The notes under the pieces are model-generated. The model saw nothing but the letters and a program-made list of their open reading frames with translations. It did not search any database and was not told where the DNA came from. Positions 10,144-22,800 of a DNA stretch of 64,000 nucleotides are shown here, piece after piece. Source of the DNA: Phylloscopus collybita. Lineage: Eukaryota > Chordata > Aves > Passeriformes > Phylloscopidae. Position 1 is the stretch's first letter; the number at the start of each line of letters is the position of its first letter. The position numbers and the translations under genes were made by a program. The DNA is taken from contig JAJNNQ010000075.1 of NCBI GenBank assembly GCA_027886175.1, forward strand, positions 81,323,001-81,387,000. The letters run 5' to 3'.

Positions 10144-13100
10144 TTTTCACACCTGATGTAAAGAACTGATTTGAAAATTTAAAAATAAAATAACACATTT
10201 TTCCTGAACATTTTGAAATGAGATTTCTAGTTTGCTCTTGGCCAAAAGAGTTTGCCAAACTTACAATTCATTTCAGTCAGCCTATAAGCAAGGGAATATA
10301 TCATTTGAAAGGTTCAGTCATCTGTAATGGCACTTAATCATAGTAGGCACATAATTTACAGTTACTATATATTTTAGTTTCATACAAAGAGTTTAAAACT
10401 GTTTCTTATCTTACATCTTCAGCAGACACTGATATTTTTCATAAATATTCATCCTGCATGCTCATAAATATTTGATTAATATTAATTGTTTGCTTGTTTG
10501 TTTTAAACATAGATTTTCCTTTAGTTGTCATGACTAGACAGGAAGGTATAGAGGAAGGTGTTTGCATGGGAAAAAAAGTGAAGGAAAAAAAGCTTTCAAA
10601 GAGACAGAAGTAAAAATGAGTGTCTAAGGCAACACATAGATCTTGGTAGAACAAACACCGCTCCTTGTGACGGCATTTTTGGGAAGGACACATATTTGCC
10701 CTGTATTGTTCTGCCCTTTGAAATGCCATTGAGAGCTTAAGGATATCTTGTCACAGCTACATCACATCCAGTGAACTCAGAATGTCACAGGCACGTACGT
10801 GATATTTAATTTTATTGTTCTAAGGAAACTGGGACTAAAAGTAGGCTTCTTGCACCATCAGGAGAGTAAGACGAGAGAGGATAGGATATCTGGGTTAAAG
10901 AATAAGAAAATAAGGCTTCATGCCCCTGAAATTTGCGAATAACTTGATTTCTTAGTGTTGCAGTTTATTTGCACAACTAAAAGATATTCTTTCCTGAGTC
11001 CTCTGTGTGTAGAGGAACAGGGGAAGAGATAACAGGTCACTGAACAGAGTAAAAAGGCAGCCAGTTCACAGAGCTGGCCAGATACATGTCTAGAGTTAGT
11101 GATTTCTCTATATGTGGTTGCTTTCCTTTCCATGTGGGTTGAAATATCACCAGCCCAGGCAAAGATGAAAAGTACATGAAATCTGTCCTGGACACCCTTT
11201 TGCAGATTAGGGTGGTGCTTTCTAACATCATTTATCATGTCAAGAGACCTAACTGCTTTCCAGTTGTATTTCTGTTCACTGATAGCAGGAACTTATGGAC
11301 ATTCAGGAACATGCTGGAAAAAATGGAGACAAGTGTCAGTAATGTGTGCTTATAGATCTACACAGCCTGTGTTCAGTTCCCAGACCATTACACTGGCCAT
11401 CTCTGGGCATTAATGAAGAAGTAGTAGCTGATGCAGAAAGCCATGTGAGCAAAGGGCATTTGGACCTAGCCTGGATGCTGCAGCACCAACCTGCTCTATC
11501 CAAAAGGAGGTTTGGTGTGACCCCCAGACAGACACCAGTTCTGCTTACTGCCAGCTGTGCCTAGAACAGAAGCCAGACCCATTAAAGCCCACCAAAGTCC
11601 TGGACTGGCTGTGCCACACTCTTCATCTCATGTTTCAGCCACCTCTGCAATCAGAGTAAGCTCATTGCACCAAGCACAACCCAAGTAAATGGGCAAAAAA
11701 TTCTGCAAGGATCAGCCTGGTATGAAAACACATAGTAGCTCCAGGCTGGCCTCATGAAAAGTCCCTCAAGGATCTTCACATTATGTTCCCTATTGCTAAT
11801 ATTCCATGCATTTTCTCTAACATACGAGTTTCCCCAGACCTCCATTACCTAAAATAATGGGGTTGTCACGATCACTGACAGCTATGTTAGCATAAAAATA
11901 ATATGGGATGCAGCTCCTTTGTCTTTCTGGACTTGAGCCAGCCCATTAACCATTGCCAATTAAAAAGATACTTTCTCTTGTGGCAAAATGATCACATAGC
12001 TGGGTACTGTGAGGCTTCATACACTTTCTTTTCAATATCTGGTACCAGACATTATTCTGAAATTCAGAGGTAACATTCAGTATGGAGGTTGTTATAGAAA
12101 TTTTAGAAGTAATCCAGTATCTTTCCATGGAGAAGTTTAAAGTTTTTAATCTGTTTGTTTGCTTTTAATCAAGTCAGAGAACAAATCAGTATCTCTGTTC
12201 CATGTGTGTCTTCCACGTTCACTCACACAACAGACCTATTATGTAAGACTTGGAAATTACTGGCTATGGGCTAAACATGAATTTCCAGTTCATTTTCGTT
12301 GCCAAAAGTAAGTTAAGTTTTAGAGGGCAGAAGCTTCACTGGAACCTCTAACAGGTCAATTCAGGCCATATTTCTCCTCTACCTTTGGTTACTACAGTTG
12401 CACTTGGAATATTTAGAGCACTTTGGATCTCTCAAAATGAATATTTGCATTGCAAAGACAGGAAAAGCTCAGATAAAATGATGCCTGTGAGGAGAATATT
12501 AACAATTTTGTTTAGTTTTGAAACAGACATTAGAAGAAGTAGTTGTCATGAGAACTCTTCTATTTCATACAAAGAAAATTGTATTAGGATTGTAAATTTA
12601 AATACTTAGAAGCTAGGAAAATGGCAAAAGTAAGCTCACCTTTTCAACCTTCATTGTGTTCTTCCTTAAAAATATCATTAATTATATGATAAGATGTTGG
12701 GTTTTTTTTCCAAGCAAGCCCTTCCCTTATTCAGCCTGTAAGGTGAAAGGTGTTCTCTATATATGCAACTATTTAATCTGTTTTTATCCCAACCATCCAC
12801 GCTTCCAATACACTTTACAAGCACATCCTAGATTTCCAAATACTGTAGTATTTGGAAAAAAGAAAAAAAATATTCACATTTTTCATATTTTTATCCTGGC
12901 ACTCAGTTTTAAAGTGAGTTGAAGTTCAGTGACATTCAGATAAAATTCCTCACTAATACCCTAATATTCCAGACCACCTGAACACTTACAACAGTTGGAA
13001 AGAAAAATATCATTGCAGTTGTCAATTATTTAAAAGTATTTTGTGCTAGGAGGTTACACATGCAATGTTTATAACCTTTCAAAAGAATCAGTATGTTTAC

Positions 13101-13624
13101 TTCCAACAAACAATTTCTCATTCGTGGCCCGATTGATTGTCTTCATGGGGAGCTCAGCAAAGTAAATGTTGGTTTATCCTTAGATTCAGTCTCCTAATGT
13201 CTTCTGAATTATCACTGGAGATATGGCAGAATGATATCAACAATCTGCATAACAATAAAAAAGCAAATATTTTGTTCACATCTAACAGATGAAACATGAG
13301 TCATATTGCCTGGGGTGGCATGAGTGGAAAACGCGATTAAAAACATAAAAGTGAAAGGGAAAGAGAACAGCAAGAGTAGATTCTGGTTTACAGCTATTAA
13401 AGTGTGTGAATATTACTAGAATTACTGCACTTCAGAAAGTCTGGTTTGTGCCTCTGAGATTCCAAAGCCCTCAAACAACAGTAAACTCAATATTGGATAT
13501 AAAGACACATGCATAATATTCCCACCTCAAACTGAACAAGCGAGAGAAAATTTTCATAATACCTAAGAGAAATTATATTTAAAAACTTGGTACTTACCTA
13601 CCTCAAGAAAAAAAATATAAAAGT
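10144..13624. other. Non-coding DNA, no gene seen
   Basis: About 3.5 kb of unique AT-rich sequence. The longest open frame is 106 codons (minus strand, 10918-11238), overlapped by another open minus-strand frame and matching no family I know. A moderately GC-richer patch at about 11380-11660 has no recognisable content. No CR1, tRNA-like box or exon is seen. Confidence 0.6.
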
Positions 13625-13735
13625 TGTGAGTTTGTGCTTGTTTGGGTGCTTTGTGTTTTTTATGTTTTGTTTTGGGGTGGGGTGGGGTTTTTTTTGGTTT
13701 TTCTTTGGTTTTTTTTTTTGGTTTTTTCCCTCACT
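13625..13735 (+). repeat. G/T-rich low-complexity tract
   Basis: This strand is almost entirely G and T over about 100 bases. It includes three G4 runs separated by single T at 13674-13687, then T-rich sequence with GG pairs. A fourth G triplet lies too far upstream (13644) to make a canonical G-quadruplex. The frame across it (Phe/Trp/Gly-rich) is an artefact of composition. Confidence 0.85.
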
Positions 13736-16011
13736 TCTGCAAATAGCAAAACAAGCTAAGGGCTCCCAAAATTATGATCTATCTGTTTTCTAGATAGCAG
13801 TGAGTTCAGCCTTGCGTAGATTAATGGTTTGATGCATTACAAGAGTGCAATCTTTCTGGGGAATGTAGATACACGTTTGAATTTCCAAAAGCACAGAAAA
13901 ACTCACAGTGGTGCAATTTATGTACTTGTCTAATTGCAAATATCATCAAGGCTATCTGATTCCCTTCTGTCAATATTCCCATTTTACCTAGAAATGTACC
14001 ACGTATATCTCCACCCCTTCCTTTTCTCTCAGCAAATGAATCTCCCAAAACCTCTTATTTGCCATTTCTGCTCAGGAAAGGAGGGCAAAACCCTCTTGCT
14101 ATCTCCTGCTGGTGAAGAGTCAGTAACAGCTCATTAACATCTGTCTTAGTTTAAAGCAGAGTGCAGGCTGCAGGAATGTGTTCAAGTAAACCACCAGTAC
14201 GATGACCCCCAGATGACCATGGAGACAGAGAGAAGTGCTGTATGGTGCAGTGTACACAAAGCAAGATGTTTTGCTTAGATATCTTAATAGGAGACCAGAG
14301 TTCCTCACAGACAGCTTGAAAATTGCCTTCTGTATCACAAATATTACCTTACCCTGAAAGGAAAATACATCAATTTTATGCAGCTGGAAAAGCAGCTAAG
14401 TAAACCAAGGAATCTAGTAAAAAAAATATTGGGTTTGGGTCCTCCTTTCTTACTCCCTCTTTCCTCTCCATTACTAAAGATCTTTTTGCTACAGTCCATA
14501 ATAATGTGTGTTTGTCAAATGGTCATTAAATGCAATTAAACAATTCTAATCTTATAAAAATTCATTATTGCTACTGATCTGATGACTCTGCTAAAATTAC
14601 TGTAACACTCTGTGGTTTGCTCTGAAAACATACTATTGATTGGATGCTTATTTTGCCATTTAGGTACAAAACCCCACCACAGTCAATATCCCAGTCTCAG
14701 TGAGGTCAGTTCGTAGACTCATTGTCTTGTCAAGGAGGAGAAATATGAGTTAAATGCAGTCCTCTGTGCTGTGGACCACTTAAACAACAATATGGAACTG
14801 CAACTGAAGAAACGCTAGTTCTTACCTAAAATAGAGTAAAAATATATTGTCCCTGGCCAGTGTTTTTGTCCTTGGGAAGACACAGCTGCAGCCATAATGT
14901 TCCTACAGAAGACAAAAAGACAAAAAAACTTTTTTTTTTTTTAAATATTATAAGATCTACTTACAAGCAAGGAAAATACAGGACTTCACGGAAGAAAAAC
15001 CCAAACCTGAGTATTCTGACAGGTGGTACTGCTCCACCATGATGTGAACTGCAAGTGAGGTGCAGCAATCTGAGTGTAATGCCTGTCAGCTGAGCACTGG
15101 TGACTCTCCATGGGTAGGTTTTCAGCCTGCTCCGAGTCTGAGATTAAATTTGGTTGTTTGCATGGCTGCAAAAGCTGATTTGAGGATGCCATGTCTACTT
15201 GCCATATCCTAGCTGCTAGTACAAGCAATTTGGCTTGCTCTGCACATTGCCTGCAAAGTAAAATTGTTTGGATTAAATGCAGATAATTTTTAAACCGATT
15301 TTTTTTTCTACTCTTTAAAACCACAAGGGTATGTATGTGGCTATAGCACACTACAGGTACTTTGTTTCTATGAGGAGTTATTTACTTTCATAAAGAAGAT
15401 GTACTGTGCTTTTATAAAAAGACAACAGCAGTTGCACCCAACAAAACAGGGCCATTTCCTGTAAAATATATTACTATATGTGAATGCTTCTCAAATTTTG
15501 CTTATTAAAAAAAAATAACAAACCAGAAAAAAAACAACATTCTCCCCTTCTCATTAAGTATCATAAACAATATAGGAGGGAGGATGTTGTAAAGTGCCCC
15601 CCACCCTTGCTGTTTTCAGGGAGAGAAAGTCAGAAACTATTATTTGGTTAGTATAATTTTTCATCCTCCATTGAGCAACTTACATGACCTTTAGTGTAGG
15701 TTTTAAAGCTCAGTTGCCTATTCATTAGGTTGACAAACTTGTCAAAACCCTGCAGAACTATGTCAATTATGTCAAAAATGCTTACAGGTGCCACAATATG
15801 TGTCAGCACTCAACTGACTCCTGTCAGCCATTGCTGAAATGACAAGAAACCCTTCTGGGGACAAAAGGAAGCAGAGGGAAAGGAGAGAATCCCACTCATT
15901 TGATTGACACTGGTCACTCTTTCACCCTAGTGAGGGTTGTTGCAATTCCTTCTTTTACTGGAATCAGCAGCATTGTTCTTTAATGAAATGAGTAATTAGT
16001 TGCCTGTCAAA
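13736..16011. other. Non-coding DNA, no gene seen
   Basis: Unique sequence. The longest open frame is 121 codons on the minus strand (14986-15351); it has no recognised domain and no clear splice or promoter context. An 11-13-base T run lies near 14930-14941. No repeat family is recognised before the CR1 that starts near 16012. Confidence 0.55.
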
Positions 16012-16694
16012 AAAAGAACCTCAGGGTGGTGATCAACAACCATTTGAACATGACCTAGCAGTGTGTGAACATGAGCTAGCCCAGGTGGCCAAGAAGGCCA
16101 ATGACATCCTGGCCTGTACCAGCAATAGCGTGGCCAGCAGGAGCAGGGCAGTGATCATTGCCTGCACTCGTCTCTGGTGAGGCTGCACCTCAAATCCTGT
16201 GTCCAGTTCTGGTGCCCTCACCACAAGTAGGAGACACTGAGGTGCTGGAGAGTGTCCAGGGAAGGGTAGCGGAGCTGGTGAAGAGTCTGGAGCACAAGTC
16301 TGATGAGGAGCAGCTGAGGGAGCTGGGGGTGTTTAGTCTGGAGAGAAAGAGGCTCAGGGGAGACCTTATTGCCCTTCATTGTAACCTGAAAGGGGAGTTT
16401 TGTGAGGAGAGGGTCAGTATCTTCTCCCTGGTTACACGCAATAGAACAAAAGCAAATGGCCTCAAGTAGTTCCAGGGGAGGTTCAGATTGGAAATTAGGA
16501 AAATATTCTCCACTGAAAGGGTGGTCAAGCATGGAGAAAGGCTGCCAGGGAAGTGGTAGTATCACTACAGCTGGAAGTGTTCAGAAAGTGTGTGAATATG
16601 GCACTCAGGGACACAGTTTAATGAGGAACACGACAGTGCTTGATTAAGTTGAACTCACTGATTTTAGTTATTTTCCAATCTTCACAATTCTATG
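16012..16694 (+). mobile_element. CR1 LINE, 5'-truncated, plus strand
   Basis: About 680 bases match the 3' part of avian CR1: the end of ORF2 and the short 3' untranslated region. It finishes with ATTCTATG at 16687-16694, the CR1 tail octamer. CR1 is a non-LTR retrotransposon whose ORF2 carries endonuclease and reverse transcriptase. Here only the region C-terminal to the reverse-transcriptase core remains. The 5' edge near 16012 is a truncation, as is usual for target-primed insertion. Many substitutions, frameshifts and a 21-base internal duplication show it is dead. There is no poly(A) tail, as expected for CR1; the 48-base A run begins 57 bases beyond its end. Confidence 0.93.
16158..16469 (+). 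pseudogene. Remnant of CR1 ORF2 C-terminus
   Basis: The 103-codon frame retains the C-terminal part of CR1 ORF2. From about residue 30 it reads [19 protein letters not shown], and near residue 60 [13 protein letters not shown], a conserved block of CR1 proteins downstream of the reverse transcriptase. The first 25 or so residues are out of the ancestral frame, so a frameshift lies near 16220. No catalytic reverse-transcriptase or endonuclease motif is present, so no activity is expected. The ATG at 16158 is not a real start. Confidence 0.85.
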
Positions 16695-16747
16695 TCAAGA
16701 AACTAACATTTCATGGGGTTTTTTTACTGTAGCTTTCTGTGTAATAT

Positions 16748-16751
<4 letters not shown>

Positions 16752-16799
<48 letters not shown>
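16752..16799 (+). repeat. 48-base A homopolymer
   Basis: An uninterrupted run of 48 A, preceded by TATATTT and followed by CC. It is not the CR1 tail, because that element already ended at 16694. Length in an assembly is unreliable for such runs. It could be a microsatellite or the tail of a retrocopy too short to recognise. Confidence 0.95.
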
Positions 16800-16801
<2 letters not shown>

Positions 16802-19800
16802 AAAACAAATCTCTGTGGCTAAGATAAAATTCTTAAAAAACTCTTCCCACTTTCTAGCTAGCAATATTCTACCGTGAAGTTCCTGAAAATCATCAAATAC
16901 ACACATATTGCCATGTAGATAGGAATCTACAAACTGTAAAATTTTCCCTCTGCTCTCATTCATTTGTTGATTAGTTGTTTCTCTCCATTTAAATCATCAA
17001 TAAAGAACCCAGGGAAATAAACAGTATCTGAAGGAGAAAGAGAAGATGCAAACAAAACAGTTTATATTGGACAGTAGGTAGCAGTAGTAATTCTCCTTGC
17101 CTTTTTAGACTGCCCTGAACTACTACCTAAGTAAACATTCCTGTTTTCTTTCTCCATAAAACCTTTCCAGTAAGTGACAGAGCGTGCTTTACAGGCCAAT
17201 CTGGTGACAGCAGAGAGTTTATAATGTCACTGGCAGAAGAAAGTGACTAGATGAATTGCCCTAGAAATTTTAGATTAAATAAAAACCAGAAGCTGCTATG
17301 TATTAACCTTTTTTTTTTTCCCTCCTATAACCTTTTCCCCAGAAGGAGGCTTGTTCTTCTCTGTCTCATTCAGCTCACTAGAACACCTAGTAGGGATGAG
17401 GGCTCCACTGGGCTTGATATACAATGAATACGATACACAACAGTGAGCAGCAAAGTATATCCAGAGACTTAAGACTTAAAAACTAATTATATAGCAGGGA
17501 CAAGCAGAGATAGGGAACACAGCAGGAGACAAGCAGTTTGCCAAAGTTTCCTTGGCATGCTGTTCCTTTCCATCTTTTACAACAGTAAAAAAAAAAAAAA
17601 AAAAAAAAATCAGCATACTGTTAGCATTTTTCACCCACAAGTCTCAAGGAGCTTTACAGACATTATTGCTATTCCCAGCTTTTGTATGTTGGGAAAAGAA
17701 AGTATGTGACTTGTCTGAGGACTCACAGTGACATGATGGCAGACTCAGGAGCAGTGTATATTGCAACAGGTATCCTTCATATTGGTTTTCCTTTGTTGTA
17801 TTTTGGTGGTTTGGGGTGTTTTTCATAAATAATAAACTGTTACTTTCACCTTCCATCACTCAGTTGTTGCCTTTACTTTGAGGAGCAGACCAAGTTCTAA
17901 TGCAAAAAGGGATTGTAAAACATACAATAAGCACACAAAAGGTATTCCTTCCATATAGCAGTGCTATCAACATACATGGGTCTGGCAGTATCCCTCTCCT
18001 TTTGAGAAAAGGAGCTGTCTTATGTCCTAAATTTCCTCATTAGGGCCAAATACTACTGTCACAACAAGTGCATAGATCAGACTAGTAACTTTTCATGAAA
18101 AAGATAAGAAAACTGTGCCTGGAGAGCCTAGCAGCTAAGCACGCTCCTGGATCCCACTTGCAACTAGTTGACATCATACCCAAGTAGACCTGAAAGCACC
18201 CTGAAAAATAGTTCCCATTCACCCATTCACTTCGAATAGAAAAATAAAAGCCAGCTGGGTTCAGAGGGAGTTGTCTCAAAGCTCCAGTGTTTTGAAAGAA
18301 AATGGATTGACTCTAGATATTTTCAAATGGAAGCTTAAGAAGGGGTCTTAATCTAGTCTCTCCCCAATTTTTGAAACATTTGTATCAGAGTTTTGATTCA
18401 TTTACATCTATGTAGTGAAAAAGTGAGTGCTGAAGCAGGAACCTCATACACACTGAGGATTTACCCTGCTGATCATGCAAAGATGTAAAAAGGCGGGCAA
18501 CAAGCCACCCTTACCACCCATCAGAGCTGGGCACTAACAGAAACACCAATGTCTGCAGTAGCACTGTGCACACAGCAAATGACAAATGCTGGCAGTTCAA
18601 TGAATGGCATCGAGAACAAGGAGGTGAATGATGCACACGGCAGTGGAAGGGTAGTCATGACAGTCATTAAAAATGAAAAATTACTACCTTAATACATTGT
18701 GTCTTCACAAGCAAGTACTTGCCTTTGTCCCTGTTGAGACTTAAAAAATCTACTGAAACAAACAGCTAAGAGTGGAAGCCACACGACACTGAGGAGAGGT
18801 ATCCTGACAGGTTCAATCATAACTGAGCAGTCATCTGTGCCGAAATGAGAGATTAAAAAACAGACTTATACTTTTTTTTTTTTTACTAGAAAGCCTTCCA
18901 TCTCATTTTCATAATGCTATTTTTGTACTAGAAAGAAACAAAAAGATTACTTGGAGCTGTCCAACTCCATATTTGATTTTCAGTCACAATGTGGTTTGTA
19001 TGGAGGATCACTCCATTCCTGCAGCAACCCCACAACACCCAGTACTTCAAATATTTTATAGTAATTGCTTGGAGTAAAGAAGCAACGAGTTCCAAAACTT
19101 CCTGCTGATTCTTCTTTATATGTATACATCTTTCAGCTGAGTAGTCAGGGCTCTCAGATGTGTTGGTATGGGTTTTTTCAATCCTTCTACTGGTAGCTTT
19201 GTACTTTGCCTAAAAATGTTATCCAAACATTAGGTCAGTGAAATATAGCATCATAGATTACAGTTATGGCCTCTGTAGAGCAGTATTAAAGTTTCAGTTC
19301 TTGCTTTGAGCAAGTTTAAAGGATTATGCCAAACACAACAGCTAACAGAAAGACTGAGCAAGCTGCAGTTCAGAGCACTCATGGGGCTGATGACTGGAGC
19401 ACTTTGCTCTGCTCCAGAGATTTTTGGGATAGTTTCATGATGCAAGGAACATGCAGATTATAGCAGAACAGTAGTTGCTAGTGAAATAAAGGAAAGTAGA
19501 CACTTGTATGCTCCATATTATCAAGTCTTCTAACCATCCAGAAGCAAAAGCATGTTCCTGTGAAATCATACTGATGGAAAATTTTAGATAGATCATTTAA
19601 AAGTTAAATTTTCATGTATCCAAACGTGTCAGAGAATGAACAAGGAATCAGAGAAATGAAACCTATGAATTTAGGCTGAATACTGATAAGTACATTTTGG
19701 AGGATATGCGATGCCAAAGTCCTTTTATATATCTAACCTTATTTCTTCTATAGTGCTATTGATTTACCTAGACCTACCCCTGAGTAAAAGTGCTACTCTG

Positions 19801-22800
19801 GGTAAGATTATTATAATTTGACCTTTAAAGACAATTTCAGAACATCCTAGTTAATTTAATTTTATAAGTGACATTAACACCTATCACATATTACAGATGC
19901 TCTTAGAAAATATTAAAATGAACAGTAGATGTGTAAAAAGAGGCAACAGAGCACCTAATGCACCTTAACATATAACTACCTCACAAAAATGTCTTCAGTC
20001 ATATTAACATCCATAAAAGAAAAAAACAGTGCTACAAAGGCCTTTTCTTCTAATGCACATGCTTCCCAAACTGTTGTGAGGGGAGGCCTGGGAGCAGATC
20101 CTCTGAAGGTTCTTGGCAGTCTTTGTAGACCAGTAAAACAAACTTGTTCCAGAAACCAGTGCTATCCTGTGTCTGTCTCTAGGGCAAAGTCCAGATCTGA
20201 GCAAAAGGTCAGCAGAAGCCTTCTTTTCTTGTTAATCTTAATAAAGCCCAATCAAAATACAAAATATTTCGTCCTTTTGAAAATGAAACTAAAGTGAATG
20301 AATGAATTTTACTTGTAATATGAAATCCAGTTAAAAAGCTTATTTGAAACTCACATGAAGAAAGCTAGGAACCAGGGTTGTAGATAATCTAAGTTTTAGG
20401 CAATCAAGATTTTGACAGTTATACAAAAATTCTAAATCTCAGAAACAGCACGCAGCATTTTCAATCCAATAGTGCCAGTCCTAGGCAGATCTTTTTAAAG
20501 GTAATATTTTCATTTGCAGTTTTCCAAGTTCATCTGGCTTCTGATAGGATCTATGTTTGACTCTTGCTATATTCTATCAGGTTTCAGAGTTTCATTATTA
20601 GAACATGTATATATTTACTGCCAAACTTCTGCCTCTTGAGTTAGAAGCTTTCCATGTTTTACCATATTAGAAAATTTTAATATGGATACACTGTGCACAT
20701 TTATTTGTAAGTAAAAACTTTTTGATGTTTTTACAGTAAGGATGAGAGGAGGAAGGAAACAAACATTTTCAGGAACAATAATCTAATCCAAGTAGAAAGC
20801 TAACGTCTTCACCTCAGCTTGACAAACGTATTTTAAGACCATGGTCTCCAACAAATTATAGACAAATTTTAGAAAACAGTTGGTTTGTTTACTTCTTCCC
20901 AAGGTACAGCAACTAGAAAAGGTAGTTTCACTGGCATTAAGTATTGCTGCATTAGCAGTGGGGTTTTTTTCCAATATAAATGATAAAATAACTCTTCATT
21001 TGAACTCCACTTTGTCAGATCATTTCTGTAAGACAAATGAGAAGGAATTCAGAGTACCTTGATGTTAATTCAGAATTTGAGTCCTCTTCTAAAGTTCACC
21101 TGAGCACATGCAAATTCATTCCTTTGGTATACCATCAGACAAATGTGAGAGAGATCATGCTGATGTGTCATTACATAACTGCAGATGGGCTTTCACTTCT
21201 TTTATTTCTTCCACCTCCCACTTATCATCAATTCTGAATGATGCTAAAATAAGTTCAACCTGGATATACAGATATGAAACCCTTCTACATTCAAACAAGC
21301 TCTGTGTGGATGGAAAATGATTGATTTGAGCCATGGCTGTTCTGGCTTTTCACATTCTTTTATAATAGTGCTCACCACCATTAACATGGTATTAATATAT
21401 TTTCATTACATGTTTCTCATTTCTCTTGCTCTGTAACCAATATCATTATCTTCTTTTCTTTCTTGGCAGACTGCACTATATTCAGACGAGTCTGACACTC
21501 TTGCATATGTTTGGAGGTTTCTTTCCCTCCTCTACACAATCACCACCCTTGCAGTTCTACACGTATTTTCTGTGATTTGCTTTACTTTGTCAACAAACTT
21601 CTTAGAAGACAGTAGGCAGCCTTTTAAATTGAGTTATTCTCATCAAATTTGAATCAGGCATGATCTACTGGCCCTTTGGCTACTTTTATACACTACTTGC
21701 TACGGATCTAAGATTCAAGAAATTCATCTATACGTCTCTGCCTGGAGGAAGATCCATGTGTTCCAGGAGGTGTGAGGTAAATGCTAGCCTACCTGGCTCT
21801 TGATTCTACCCTGTCAGGGACTGATTATTTCATCCTTACAAAAGAAAACTCTGTGGGAGTTTGTGCCGCTTAGGCACAGCAGGAAGAGACCTATAAAGAC
21901 ATAATGACAGAGAAGAATATTTGTCCTTTGCATTATCAATCCCACTGTGTGACAAAGGCAGGTAGATCCTTCTACCTCAGGGATAAGAAGGAAGCATGGG
22001 AAAAGATGACCATTTTCTTCTTTTGCTCGTAGTTATCCTTTCACTGTGTAGCTCTCCTACCTACTGAGATTTTTATCTTCCCTCACATTCAAAGTTTGTT
22101 CGGTCTAAGTATTTGTGCACTTTTCCTTTCCACAAAATCTTTTTTGTCTACATTTGGAAAAAGCACATATGAGAGGACTAAGCTTGCAAAATACAAAGCA
22201 AGAGTTCCCCTCAGTCAGCTTCTTTTTTTTTTTTTACTAAAATTAACTTCCCTTAAGAAACTGTATTGTTCTTTATAGCCAAGGTGAACGCATGCCTCTT
22301 ATCAGGACTGAAATAAATACACCAGAGAAGTTGATAAAAAGAATTTTCAACTTTGTGAACAGGAAATATTGCAGCAATATGAAACAACTTTCAAAAACTT
22401 CATGTAACTTTAGGAAAAAGGAAATTAGAAAGATGGGACAGAACTCACAAAACATACATAAATAATTTTATATAATAATTTTGTTTTTAAAAATGGCCAA
22501 AAGACTCAAACATTGGAAAAAAATTTTCCCGGAAACTTTTGAAAATGCTGGTTTTGATTAATCCAGAATAAAAGAAAACTCCAAGCAGAATGGACTGTCA
22601 CTCAGAAGAGAAATAACCAGTTCCACTACTTAGAAAAAAAAGAAGTGAAATCCTTTGGAATTCTGTCAACACCTTAAATGGCTTTCATGTGATGACCAAA
22701 TTCACTAGTACACATCCTTCATTGAATCTGAGAGAACAGGGATGACAGAAGTGCTGATGTTAAAAGCAGAGGATTTAACCCCAAATATATTTGCATTAGA

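Noticed and set aside
13674..13687. G-quadruplex at GGGGTGGGGTGGGG
   Set aside because: Only three G runs are close together; the fourth is about 27 bases away, outside the canonical loop limit.
16158..16469. 103-codon frame as a host gene
   Set aside because: Its sequence is the C-terminal remnant of CR1 ORF2 inside a truncated, frameshifted element.
17311..17345. Polypyrimidine tract plus CAG as a splice acceptor
   Set aside because: No open frame or donor site follows that would make an exon.
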